From the NCBI GenBank assembly GCA_013203465.1, contig JABMNR010000203.1:1-34695 (forward strand): a DNA stretch of 34,695 nt. Direction: 5' to 3'. This stretch comes from Alphaproteobacteria bacterium. Lineage in GTDB: Bacteria > Pseudomonadota > Alphaproteobacteria > Thalassobaculales > Thalassobaculaceae. Position 1 is the stretch's first letter. The number at the start of each line of letters is the position of its first letter. The notes under the pieces are model-generated. The model worked only from the letters and a program-made list of their open reading frames with translations. It was not told where the DNA came from and searched no databases. A program made the translations under genes and the position numbers. Shown here piece by piece: positions 17,498 through 24,576 of this stretch.

Positions 17498-19186
17498 TCA
17501 CTCCGCCGCGTCGCGTGTCTTGGGCCGATAGACCCCGACGAACGCGTTGGTGATCGGATAGCGCCGGTCACGGCCGAACGACCGCCGGGTGATCTTGACC
17601 CCCGGCGGGGCTTGACGGCGCTTGTATTCCGCCCGGTCCAGCAGCCGCCAGACCCGCAACACGGTGTCGGGATCGAAACCCTGCTCGACGATGTCGGCCA
17701 CCGGGGTCTCGTTTTCGATCAGCTCACCCAGGATCGCGTCCAGCACCGAATAGGGCGGCAGGCTGTCCTCGTCCTTCTGATCCGGTTTCAGTTCGGCCGA
17801 GGGCGGCTTGGTGATGATCCGCTCCGGCATGACCGGGCCAGCGGGACCCAGGGTGTCGGCCGGCTTGTGGGCGTTGCGCCAGCGGCACAGCTCGAACACC
17901 GTGGTCTTGTAGACATCCTTGAGCACCGAATAACCGCCGCACATGTCGCCGTACAGCGTGGCGTAGCCGACCGACATCTCCGATTTGTTGCCGGTCGACA
18001 GCACCATGTGGCCGAACTTGTTGCTGAGCGCCATCAGGGTCATGCCCCGCGCGCGGGACTGGATGTTCTCCTCGGCGATGTCGCTGTTGGTGCCGTGGAA
18101 CGCATCGGCCAGCATGGTCTCGAACGCCTGCATGGCCGGGCCGATATTGATCGAGCGGTAATCGACGCCCAGCAGGTCCGACGCCGCCGCCGCGTCCTCC
18201 AGGCTGTGCTCGGAGGTGTAGGGTGACGGCATCATCACGCAACGCACCCGATCGGCGCCCAGCGCGTCGACCGCCACCGCCGCCGACAGCGCGCTATCGA
18301 TGCCGCCGGACATGCCCAGGATGACGCCGGGGAAGCCGTTCTTGTTCACGTAGTCGCGCAGGCCGACCACCATGGCGCGGTAAATCGCCTCCAGCCCCTC
18401 CGGCTGCCGCGCCGTCGCGTCCGGCTCGCAGCGCCACCCCTCGGCTCCACGGCTCCACTCGGTGGTGAGCAGCGCCTCCTCGAACGCCGGCATCTGCGCC
18501 ACCAGCGACCGGTCGGCGTTCAGCACGAAGGACCCGCCGTCGAACACCAGTTCGTCCTGCCCACCGATCTGATTGAGATAGACCAGCGGCAGCCCGCTCT
18601 CGACCACGCGGGCGACGCCGAGTTGAACCCGGGTGTCGTGCTTGGTGTTCTCGAACGGCGAGCCGTTGATCACCAGCATGATCTCGCCGCCGGTCTCGGC
18701 CACGCACTCGACCACATCGGGGGTCCAGATATCCTCGCAGATCGGCACGCCGATCCGCACGCCGCGCAGATCGATCGGCCCCGGCATCGGCCCGGCGTCG
18801 AACACCCGCTTCTCGTCGAACACACCATAATTCGGCAGGTCGACCTTGTACCGCGCCGCCTGCACCCGGCCCGCGTCGAGCAACAATATCGCGTTGTACA
18901 GCTTGCCGTCCTCGGCCCACGGCGCACCGACCAGCACCGCCGGGCCGCCGTCGCCGGTTTCGCGCGCCAGATCCTCGATCGCGCGGCGAATCTCGGCCAC
19001 GAACATCGGCTTGCGCACCAGATCCTCGGGCGGATAACCGCAGGCGTACAGCTCCGGCGTGACCACGACATCGGCGCCGGCCGCCGCCGCCTCGGCCCGC
19101 GCTCGGCGCAGCTTGTCCATGTTGCCCGCCACGTCGCCGACGCGCGGGTTCAACTGGGCAAGGGTGATGGTGAGTGTATCGGTCAT
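17498..19186 (-). CDS. nadE: Glutamine-dependent NAD+ synthetase
   Basis: This 562-residue enzyme performs the last step of NAD+ synthesis, amidating deamido-NAD+ with ammonia taken from glutamine. The N-terminal nitrilase-type glutaminase domain (about 1-260) shows the Glu-Lys-Cys triad: Glu 45 in TPEL, Lys 114 in RYKVDLPNYGVFDE, and Cys 150 in PICEDIW. The C-terminal synthetase domain has the PP-loop SGGIDS (293-298), VMMPSPYTSEHS, LSTGNKSEMSVGYATLYGDM, and IITKPPSAELKPDQKDED. Both domains are complete, so it does not need an external ammonia source. It is preceded by a 105-aa conserved gene (61-bp gap) and followed by gltX (nine bases). The nicotinate phosphoribosyltransferase at 22890 acts two steps upstream in the same pathway but is in a separate unit. 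Confidence 0.97.
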   Translation of the reverse strand: MTDTLTITLAQLNPRVGDVAGNMDKLRRARAEAAAAGADVVVTPELYACGYPPEDLVRKPMFVAEIRRAIEDLARETGDGGPAVLVGAPWAEDGKLYNAILLLDAGRVQAARYKVDLPNYGVFDEKRVFDAGPMPGPIDLRGVRIGVPICEDIWTPDVVECVAETGGEIMLVINGSPFENTKHDTRVQLGVARVVESGLPLVYLNQIGGQDELVFDGGSFVLNADRSLVAQMPAFEEALLTTEWSRGAEGWRCEPDATARQPEGLEAIYRAMVVGLRDYVNKNGFPGVILGMSGGIDSALSAAVAVDALGADRVRCVMMPSPYTSEHSLEDAAAASDLLGVDYRSINIGPAMQAFETMLADAFHGTNSDIAEENIQSRARGMTLMALSNKFGHMVLSTGNKSEMSVGYATLYGDMCGGYSVLKDVYKTTVFELCRWRNAHKPADTLGPAGPVMPERIITKPPSAELKPDQKDEDSLPPYSVLDAILGELIENETPVADIVEQGFDPDTVLRVWRLLDRAEYKRRQAPPGVKITRRSFGRDRRYPITNAFVGVYRPKTRDAAE

Positions 19187-19247
19187 GACGGAGAGGTAGC
19201 GCGGCTCCGCTCAAGGGGCAATGGTGAGATGATGCCCCGGCCCACCC

Positions 19248-19565
19248 CTATTGCTTCGCCTTGATCCCCTCCCACACACCCCGAAAGTCGTAGGTCGGGT
19301 AGAATTCAGTGTCGAACGCCCCCCAGGCGCTCTTCTCGATCGCCAAATTGACCTCGCGCAGACGGTGGCCGGGCAGCTTCAGCGTCACCACCTGGCCGAT
19401 GCCCATCATCACGTACCAGGACACCACCTCGATGCCGTCGGGCGGGAACTGTTTCCAGAACCCGGCGGCCTCCAGCCGGGCGTTGATCTCGCCCAGGTTC
19501 TTGTCCTTCTGATGCTTCAGCATCACGGTGAGCAGAATCTCACCCTCGCCCGCCGGTTCCGTCAT
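19248..19565 (-). CDS. Conserved small protein of unknown function
   Basis: This 105-residue cytoplasmic protein has no signal peptide or membrane segment. The sequence alternates short amphipathic strands and helices (EILLTVMLKHQKDK, LGEINARLEAAGFW, PPDGIEVVSWYVMMGIGQVV, RLREVNLAIEKSAW, DTEFYPTYDF), a pattern suggestive of a ferredoxin-like alpha/beta barrel such as the Dabb or muconolactone-isomerase folds. I recall similar uncharacterised proteins in other alphaproteobacteria, with the VSWYVMMGIGQVVTL and TEFYPTYDFR segments most constant. AAGGAG lies six bases before the ATG, so it is a real gene. It is upstream of nadE on the same strand with a 61-bp gap and may be co-transcribed. No function is assigned. 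Confidence 0.83.
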   Translation of the reverse strand: MTEPAGEGEILLTVMLKHQKDKNLGEINARLEAAGFWKQFPPDGIEVVSWYVMMGIGQVVTLKLPGHRLREVNLAIEKSAWGAFDTEFYPTYDFRGVWEGIKAKQ

Positions 19566-19734
19566 CGCCGTCTCCTTATGTCATGATCCCGGAAATGCTA
19601 ACGTCGAACTCGCGCCATCGACGGCCGCCGGATCGCCCCATCCTTTGCATCCAACCCATGGTGCGGTCGCCGTTCCCTGGTCCGGGATCGTGGTCCATGG
19701 TCGCGCCCGCGTTGCGCGTCATCCAGCAAAATAT

Positions 19735-19763
19735 TTGGTTTAACGACGTCTATTGGCTATGAC
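19735..19763 (+). promoter_or_regulatory. Possible sigma70-type promoter close to a start codon
   Basis: TTGGTT (19735) and TATGAC (19758) are separated by 17 bp in an AT-richer stretch just before the methyltransferase gene. The -10 ends eight bases before the ATG at 19771, and no ribosome site is seen, so a transcript from here would be leaderless or nearly so. An ACGTC-N10-GACGT dyad (19746-19765) overlaps it. The hexamers are weak matches. Confidence 0.3.
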
Positions 19764-19770
19764 GTAGACG

Positions 19771-20415
19771 ATGACGATTTCAACGTTTGTGAAATATAAG
19801 GCGAAACGCCTTCTCGCCCCATTGCTGTTCAGGTATCCGCCCATCGGGTTGCAGCCGGAGCGGCTGCACCTATGGCTTGATACGCTGATCGCGACGCGAA
19901 ACGTTCCGGGGGCGGTGGTTGAAATAGGCTGCCACCTCGGGGGCACCGCCGCCTTTTCGGCGCGGATGATGACGCGGCAAGGCGACCGGCGCCCGTATGT
20001 CTGCATTGATACGTTCGGCGGCTTCGTATCCAGCGAGTTTGAAGAAGATTTGAAACTCGGAAACACCGAGAGCAACCGCCATCTGTTCGCCGACAACAGT
20101 CCCGATCTTACTCGGTGGGTTCTCGATCGCCACGGTGCGCCCGACGTCAAGCTCATTCAGGGCGATATTGTCTCGCTGAACCCGTCGCTTATCCCCGAGC
20201 AAATATCCGCCTGTTTGATCGATATCGACCTGGCGCAACCCATTGAGACCGCGATGGAAATCGTCACCAAACGCCTTGCCCCCGGCGGCAGGATTCTCGT
20301 CGACGATTGCCCGGAAGATTACGACTGGCAAGCGCGCAAAGGGTACGAGGCGTTCATGACGAAATCCGGGCTGACGCCGTCCTATAAAGCCGGGATGGGT
20401 CTCTTTACCCAGTGA
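19771..20415 (+). CDS. TylF/macrocin-type class I SAM methyltransferase, orphan
   Basis: This 214-residue predicted SAM-dependent methyltransferase may also be a catalytically related TylF/CmcI-family protein. SAM motif I is VEIGCHLGGTAAFSA (about residues 51-65), unusual in having CHLGG where the common form is GxGxG; this is the form seen in TylF-like O-methyltransferases. An acidic YVCIDTFGGFV follows. Later VKLIQGDI and ACLIDIDLAQPIETAM resemble the metal/acceptor region, and LAPGGRILVDDCP is the strand 5 motif with a paired Asp. Such enzymes methylate sugars on antibiotics or surface glycans, but no biosynthetic cluster surrounds it. Coding DNA is about 50-60% G+C in sampled stretches, below its neighbours, and the start lacks a clear ribosome site, which together suggest a transferred gene. 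Confidence 0.75.
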   Translation: MTISTFVKYKAKRLLAPLLFRYPPIGLQPERLHLWLDTLIATRNVPGAVVEIGCHLGGTAAFSARMMTRQGDRRPYVCIDTFGGFVSSEFEEDLKLGNTESNRHLFADNSPDLTRWVLDRHGAPDVKLIQGDIVSLNPSLIPEQISACLIDIDLAQPIETAMEIVTKRLAPGGRILVDDCPEDYDWQARKGYEAFMTKSGLTPSYKAGMGLFTQ

Positions 20416-20572
20416 GCCGCCGGGCGGGCGGAGTTGCGGGGCGGGTGTTCCCGTTCTCCTGGACTGACCTCCTTGGGGAAGAACCCGGTATAACGGCCTG
20501 AACCGTCGGCGCGCCGCCACAAGCAAACCTCATGCTCGGATTAGACATTCTCATCACCATAGACGCAGCATC

Positions 20573-20589
20573 GGTGTCAGGATGACACC
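20573..20589. promoter_or_regulatory. 17-bp perfect dyad upstream of DUF1330-aminotransferase operon
   Basis: GGTGTCA-GGA-TGACACC has perfect 7-bp arms and lies 34 bp ahead of the start at 20624. The size and symmetry suit a dimeric repressor or activator, for example of the GntR or IclR type. No T run follows, so it is not a terminator. No regulator gene is adjacent, and the binding protein is unknown. Confidence 0.45.
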
Positions 20590-20623
20590 AACAAAAAGCG
20601 ACCGAGGCTGGAGGACAACGCGT

Positions 20624-20917
20624 ATGGCTTACGGATACATCGTCGTGCAGGTTGACGTGCACGATCAGGAAAAGTTCGAGAAATACCGTGCGCTGGTGCC
20701 GGATACCATCAAGAAGCATGGCGGTGAATATCTGGTCCGTGGCGGTGCCTTCGAGAAATTGGAAGGGGCGGACCCGCTTGGCCGGATGGTCGTGCTCCGC
20801 TTCCCCAGCTATGCCCAAGCCAAGGCGTGGTACGACAGCGACGACTACGCCGGTCCCAAGGCGATGCGCCACGCCGCCAGCAGCGCCAACGCGATCTTGA
20901 TCGAGGGAGTGGAGTAA
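20624..20917 (+). CDS. DUF1330 family protein
   Basis: This 97-residue single-domain protein is of the DUF1330 family, dimeric alpha/beta-barrel (ferredoxin-like) proteins with no settled function. Characteristic sequence includes GYIVVQVDVHDQEKFEKYRALVPDTI at the N terminus (Y/F-x-x-Y pattern), a GGEYLVRGG turn, the conserved RMVVLRFPSYAQAKAWYDSDDY stretch, and a final ANAILIEGVE strand. The start is set by GGAGG eight bases before 20624; an in-frame ATG at 20582 falls inside the upstream dyad and lacks a ribosome site. The stop is four bases before the aminotransferase start, so the two are translated as a pair. A role linked to amino-acid or glyoxylate metabolism is an inference from this coupling only. 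Confidence 0.9.
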   Translation: MAYGYIVVQVDVHDQEKFEKYRALVPDTIKKHGGEYLVRGGAFEKLEGADPLGRMVVLRFPSYAQAKAWYDSDDYAGPKAMRHAASSANAILIEGVE

Positions 20918-20921
20918 GCCG

Positions 20922-22103
20922 ATGCCCCGTGTCCCCGGCCGCCAGTTTCTCAACATCCCCGGTCCGACCAACATCCCGGACCGTATCCTGCAGGCGATGC
21001 ACCGCCCGGCGCTCGACTTCATGACGCCGGAATTCTGGGAGATTCAGGTCGAGTGTCGCGACAACCTCAAGAAGGTGATGAAGACCGAGAACGAGGTGAT
21101 GGTCTTCGCGTCCTCGGGTCACGGGTCCTGGGAAGCGGCGATGACCAACACCTGCTCACCCGGCGACACCATTCTGATGTGCGAGACCGGCCGGTTCTCG
21201 GAATCCTGGGCCGAGATGTGCCGCGCCTTCGGTCTTAACATCGAGACGCTGGAGAACGACTGGGATCGGGCGATCGACCCCACTCGGGTCGAGGACCGGC
21301 TGCGCGCCGACACCAAGGGTGTGATCAAGGCGGTGGCCGTGGTGCACAACGAGACCTCCACCGGCATGACCCACGACGTCGCCGGGGTCGGGGCGGCGAT
21401 CCGCGCCGCCGGTCATCCGGCGCTGCTGATGGTCGACACCATCTCCTCGCTCGCCTCAATGGATTTCCGCATGGACGAGTGGGGCGTCGACGTGGCGGTC
21501 GCCGGCTCGCAAAAAGGCCTAATGCTGCCGGTCGGGCTTGGCATCTCAGCGGCCAGTGACAAGGCGTTCGAGGCGACCAAGACCGCCACGCTGCCGCGCA
21601 AGTATTATGACTGGAACGAAATCAAGACCGGCGACCACGGCCGCATGCGGTTCGCCGGCACCGCCCCCGGCCATCTGTTCTTCGCCATGCGCGAAGGGTT
21701 GCGCATGCTGCTGGATGAAGGATTGGACGCCGTGTTCGCCCGCCACCAGCGGCTGGCCGAGGCGACGCGCCAGGCCGTTCGCGCCTGGGGCCGGGGCAAT
21801 GGGCCGACCCTGTTCGGCAAGGACGAGGCGGCGTTGTCGAACTCGGTCACCGCCGTCACCATGCCCGACGGCTTCGACGCCAACGCCTTTCGCGGCCGGC
21901 TGCTGAGCGAAAGCAACGTAGCACTGGGCGGCGGGCTGTCACGGCTGAGTGGGACGGTGTTCCGGATCGGCCATCTGGGCGATTTGAACGAGCCGATGAT
22001 GCTTGGCTGTCTGGCGACGGTGGAAATGCACCTTAAGCGCCAAGGCATCCCCCACGGTGTCGGCGGCACCGACGCGGCGATGGCGTATCTGGCGGAGAAC
22101 TAA
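20922..22103 (+). CDS. sgaA: Serine-glyoxylate (alanine-glyoxylate type) aminotransferase
   Basis: This 393-residue class V PLP-dependent aminotransferase probably transfers the amino group of serine (or alanine) to glyoxylate, giving glycine and hydroxypyruvate. The N terminus IPGPTNIPDRILQAMHRPALDF is the family signature. FASSGHGSWEAAMTN binds the cofactor phosphate, VVHNETSTGM and the Asp of MVDTISSLASM contact the PLP ring, and AGSQKGLMLPVG carries the Schiff-base Lys (198). The C-terminal domain closes with VFRIGHLGDLNEPMML, in which Arg binds the substrate carboxylate. It follows DUF1330 by four bases. In methylotrophs this enzyme serves the serine cycle, but no other serine-cycle gene is present; glyoxylate detoxification after glycolate oxidation is equally possible. 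Phosphoglycolate phosphatase is encoded 12 kb away at 33906. Confidence 0.93.
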   Translation: MPRVPGRQFLNIPGPTNIPDRILQAMHRPALDFMTPEFWEIQVECRDNLKKVMKTENEVMVFASSGHGSWEAAMTNTCSPGDTILMCETGRFSESWAEMCRAFGLNIETLENDWDRAIDPTRVEDRLRADTKGVIKAVAVVHNETSTGMTHDVAGVGAAIRAAGHPALLMVDTISSLASMDFRMDEWGVDVAVAGSQKGLMLPVGLGISAASDKAFEATKTATLPRKYYDWNEIKTGDHGRMRFAGTAPGHLFFAMREGLRMLLDEGLDAVFARHQRLAEATRQAVRAWGRGNGPTLFGKDEAALSNSVTAVTMPDGFDANAFRGRLLSESNVALGGGLSRLSGTVFRIGHLGDLNEPMMLGCLATVEMHLKRQGIPHGVGGTDAAMAYLAEN

Positions 22104-22128
22104 TCTAATAGCCGGTTGGCAGGGCGCA

Positions 22129-22890
22129 CTACTCCGCCGCCTCGGCACGATGACGCATCACGCCCGGCATTCCCATGCGGTCGAACAGCGCCCGGCTCCA
22201 CCGCTCAATGCTGTCGTTGAACAGCTCGAACCCCTTGATGTGGGCGCGTTTGGGTTGCGCGCCGGGGCGGGTCAGCCGGTGGGCGCCGCCCATGTTCCAG
22301 CGGTGGATCATCTCAAGCGTGATCTCGGGGTGGAACTGAAGGCCATAGGCCTTCTCGCCGACACGAAAGGCCTGGTTGGGGAACGAGTTGGTTCCGGTCG
22401 CCAACAGCTCGCCGCCCGGCGGCACCTCGAAACCCTCGCGGTGGAACTGAAAGAAGTGGGTGGCGTGTTCGAACACGCCCCCGGCCCCCGGCTCGGGAAT
22501 AATCTCGGTGTAACCGACCTCGACATGATCCGAGGGATGCGGTGTCACCACCCCTCCCAAGGCCCGCGACAGGATTTGCGCCCCCAAGCATAGACCGAGA
22601 TAGGGAATACCCGCATCCAGCACTCGCTTGGCGTGCTCGATCTCAAGCCGGATTCCGTCGAATTTCTGACAGTCGTTGGCGCTCATCGGGCCGCCGAACA
22701 CCACCACCCCGCCATAAGGCGATAGGTCACGGGGAAGGTCGTCGCCACAGCATGGCCGGCAGCGCTCAAGCGTGTAACCTCGTTCTTCCAGCAACTCGCC
22801 CACACGACCGGCGGTCGATCCCGGTTGGTGCAGGACGATCAGGATACGATCCGCGTTGCCGTTTGCCGCCGCTGGTTGTCTGACGCTCAT
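22129..22890 (-). CDS. Class I glutamine amidotransferase (GMP-synthase-like), coupled to NAPRT gene
   Basis: This 253-residue stand-alone class I (triad) amidotransferase domain has its nucleophile Cys 101 in YLGLCLGAQIL and the His/Glu pair in LQFHPEI (His 187, Glu 189). The oxyanion segment VVFGGPMSAND is present. Similar GuaA-like proteins hydrolyse glutamine or gamma-glutamyl compounds; no synthetase domain is attached. The C-terminal 60 residues (from IHRWNMGGAHRLTRPG) extend beyond the usual domain. The ATG at 22890 shares its A with the TGA stop of the upstream nicotinate phosphoribosyltransferase (TGATG overlap); a GTG at 22893 is the alternative start. Such overlap implies tight co-translation. 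Whether it supplies ammonia to a partner or acts as a gamma-glutamyl hydrolase cannot be told from the sequence. Confidence 0.88.
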   Translation of the reverse strand: MSVRQPAAANGNADRILIVLHQPGSTAGRVGELLEERGYTLERCRPCCGDDLPRDLSPYGGVVVFGGPMSANDCQKFDGIRLEIEHAKRVLDAGIPYLGLCLGAQILSRALGGVVTPHPSDHVEVGYTEIIPEPGAGGVFEHATHFFQFHREGFEVPPGGELLATGTNSFPNQAFRVGEKAYGLQFHPEITLEMIHRWNMGGAHRLTRPGAQPKRAHIKGFELFNDSIERWSRALFDRMGMPGVMRHRAEAAE

Positions 22891-24077
22891 CACTCTTCTT
22901 TCCGCAACAGGAACTCACGCCCAACCTTGACCCCTGCCGCACCATCATAATCGATGATGTCGGCGGTCGCGTAGGTCTCACTCCATTTGTCGGGGAGATA
23001 GGAGCCCGTACCGATAATGTCCACCGGTGCCTTGGCCAACGCCATGACCCGGCATTTCTGCGGCCCAAACCCCGAGGACGCGACGATCTTGACGTTGGGA
23101 AAGCCAGCCTCGTTCAAGCGCTCGCGCGTATGCCAGATCGCCGCCGCCGACACACCGGTGCCAATTAATGACCGCAGCTCGGTCTCGCTGCGATAACCAC
23201 GGATCGCTTCCGGCGCGTTGCGCTCCAGCATGCGATAGGCCTCAGGCGTATCCAGCCCCTCGACATACCGACCGCCATGAGTGTCCAGCCGGACGTTCAA
23301 CCGACCCTCGGCGGCAAGATCGGAAAACCGGTGGCAGACCGCAAGGCTATCGGTGATCTCTTGGCCGAAATAGTCGACCAGCACCGTCAGGGTCTCGCTC
23401 GGATGGGTCTCGTGAAACATCTCGGCGGCGCGCACGGTCGAGCCGGCATAGCCAACCAGCGCGTGCGGCATGGTGCCGAAGCCACGGGTCTGGCCGAAAT
23501 AATGCGCCGTCGCGTCGCTGGCGTTGCCGGTGAAACCCTTGGCCCCGACCTTCTTCTGCGCCTTGGCCGAGCCGACGCTGGCGCCGTAGGCCATGATCTC
23601 GGCCATCTCGGTCCCGGCGCAGTGCCGCGCGTCCATCGCCAGAAACGCCGTGCCGGGAAGCTCCACGCACATGGTGTAGGCGTTGTAGGCGGCGACGCAG
23701 GCCGCGCCCAGCTTCTGCAGGTACAGGGTTTCGAGGTCGACCAGATGATACAGCGAGCCGGAAATGTAGAGGATCGGCTCACCGGCGCCGACCCACGCCC
23801 CCTCCTTGTGCAGCAGTTGCACCTCGATCTCGGTCCCCCGCTCCGCCGCCATGTAGCGCAGCCACTCGATGGCCAGCCTCGGCGCGCAGGTGACCGGTCG
23901 CCGCATGAACACGGCATAAGTGACCCGCTTGTCGCCAAAGTGCTCGACGCAGCTCTTGGTGCGCGAGAAATACTTGTCGACATACCCGCCGAGATCCGCC
24001 GGGGTGGGGTGCCGGGTGGTGGTGGGCCAACGCGGCGCCACCCCCTCCCGGTCATCGTCGCGTTCGATGGCGCTCAT
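22890..24077 (-). CDS. pncB: Nicotinate phosphoribosyltransferase (archaeal-like short form)
   Basis: This 395-residue enzyme of the NAPRT/NAMPT family probably makes nicotinate mononucleotide from nicotinate and PRPP in NAD salvage. The sequence shows KYFSRTKSCVEHFGD at the N terminus, then LLHKEGAWVGAGEPILYISG and the LETLYLQKLG core helix. AMDARHCAGTEMAEIMA follows, then GFTGNASDATAHYFGQTRGFGTMPHALV, VRLDTHGGRYVEG in the phosphate-binding barrel, and KIVASSGFGPQKC/VDIIGTGSYLP. The usual TDxYxLTM start of E. coli-type PncB is missing; the YFSRTK start and short length recall the Thermoplasma-type enzymes. Its stop overlaps the start of the amidotransferase gene by one base. NadE, which finishes the pathway, is 3.7 kb away in the same orientation. 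Confidence 0.87.
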   Translation of the reverse strand: MSAIERDDDREGVAPRWPTTTRHPTPADLGGYVDKYFSRTKSCVEHFGDKRVTYAVFMRRPVTCAPRLAIEWLRYMAAERGTEIEVQLLHKEGAWVGAGEPILYISGSLYHLVDLETLYLQKLGAACVAAYNAYTMCVELPGTAFLAMDARHCAGTEMAEIMAYGASVGSAKAQKKVGAKGFTGNASDATAHYFGQTRGFGTMPHALVGYAGSTVRAAEMFHETHPSETLTVLVDYFGQEITDSLAVCHRFSDLAAEGRLNVRLDTHGGRYVEGLDTPEAYRMLERNAPEAIRGYRSETELRSLIGTGVSAAAIWHTRERLNEAGFPNVKIVASSGFGPQKCRVMALAKAPVDIIGTGSYLPDKWSETYATADIIDYDGAAGVKVGREFLLRKEE

Positions 24078-24279
24078 AGTGGAACTCTCGTCCAGGAACG
24101 CCGAGGATACCGCGCTTTACCGGGGATCGCCAAGCGCTGGCTTGGCTCGGCGGTGTCTCGTTCCGGAATCGCAAGACTGGGAGGGGGTCGGGGTGGGCGT
24201 TCGGTATTGGGGATATGACTGCCCGTTGTGAGTTGCAAGCAAGTCATTGGCCTTGGAGATGCATTTAGGCTGCTAAGTG
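24078..24279. other. Upstream region of pncB, no gene seen
   Basis: This is the left part of the 499-bp gap between pncB and the DAHP synthase gene. It carries the pncB leader and promoter region and the 7-bp hairpin at 24129-24146. Short frames on both strands lack ribosome sites or family signatures. Base composition drops from about 24230 onward, where the repeat element begins. Confidence 0.6.
24129..24146. promoter_or_regulatory. 18-bp inverted repeat upstream of pncB
   Basis: GCCAAGC-GCTG-GCTTGGC has perfect 7-bp arms and lies 51 bp before the pncB start (minus strand). It could be an operator for an NAD-pathway regulator or a leader hairpin; no T run follows on either strand. Its sequence does not match an operator I can name. 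Confidence 0.4.
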
Positions 24280-24440
24280 CCGATTGTGTTGAAAAACTCC
24301 GCAAGTCACTTTGGTTCGTAACATTTGGAACGATTGGAATGTTCCTGCGCAATGATCGCCCACAATGGCCTCGTCGGCGAATCATCGTTGCGCAAGATCA
24401 GCCTCGAAGTATCTATAACCAGCTTTTTCAACACAATCGG
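24280..24440. mobile_element. MITE-like or IS-relic element with 17-bp terminal inverted repeats
   Basis: A perfect 17-bp inverted repeat (CCGATTGTGTTGAAAAA at 24280-24296 and its complement at 24424-24440) encloses 127 bp of AT-richer sequence. The TGTTGAAAAAC-like ends resemble termini of insertion sequences in proteobacteria, though I cannot assign a family. No transposase domain fits inside; the short plus-strand frame 24228-24464 and minus-strand frames are unrecognisable. No clear target duplication is seen flanking the arms. It is best read as a non-autonomous element or internally deleted IS; a structured RNA is the alternative. Confidence 0.6.
24346..24394. repeat. Imperfect hairpin nested in the repeat element
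   Basis: Arms at 24346-24360 (TGCGCAATGATCGCC) and 24376-24394 can pair over 15 bp with a three-base and a one-base bulge, around a 15-base loop. The hairpin lies near the centre of the 24280-24440 inverted repeat, so the whole element could fold back as a nested structure in single-stranded DNA or RNA. Confidence 0.5.
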
Positions 24441-24450
24441 TCACAATCGG
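24432..24450. repeat. Tandem 9-bp direct repeat at the right end of the element
   Basis: CACAATCGG occurs at 24432-24440 and again at 24442-24450 with one base between, a 10-bp period close to one helical turn. A third copy in inverted orientation forms the outer part of the left arm (24280-24288). Only the first right copy belongs to the 17-bp arm. Confidence 0.65.
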
Positions 24451-24576
24451 CATTAAATGTTTGATCCCGGTATTTGATGGCCGGTTTACGATCCCAGTGC
24501 GGACCTTGCCGGAACCAAAGCCCGTCACCACCCCTGGCCGATCCTGACCATTCGCGTTCAAGCCGCCGCGCTCGCC

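Noticed and set aside
16343-18226. 627-codon plus-strand frame opposite gltX and nadE
   Set aside because: It is antisense to two conserved enzymes, with no ribosome site or recognisable motifs.
24228-24464. 78-codon frame across the repeat element
   Set aside because: It starts outside the element, passes through both inverted arms, has no ribosome site and matches no transposase motif I know.
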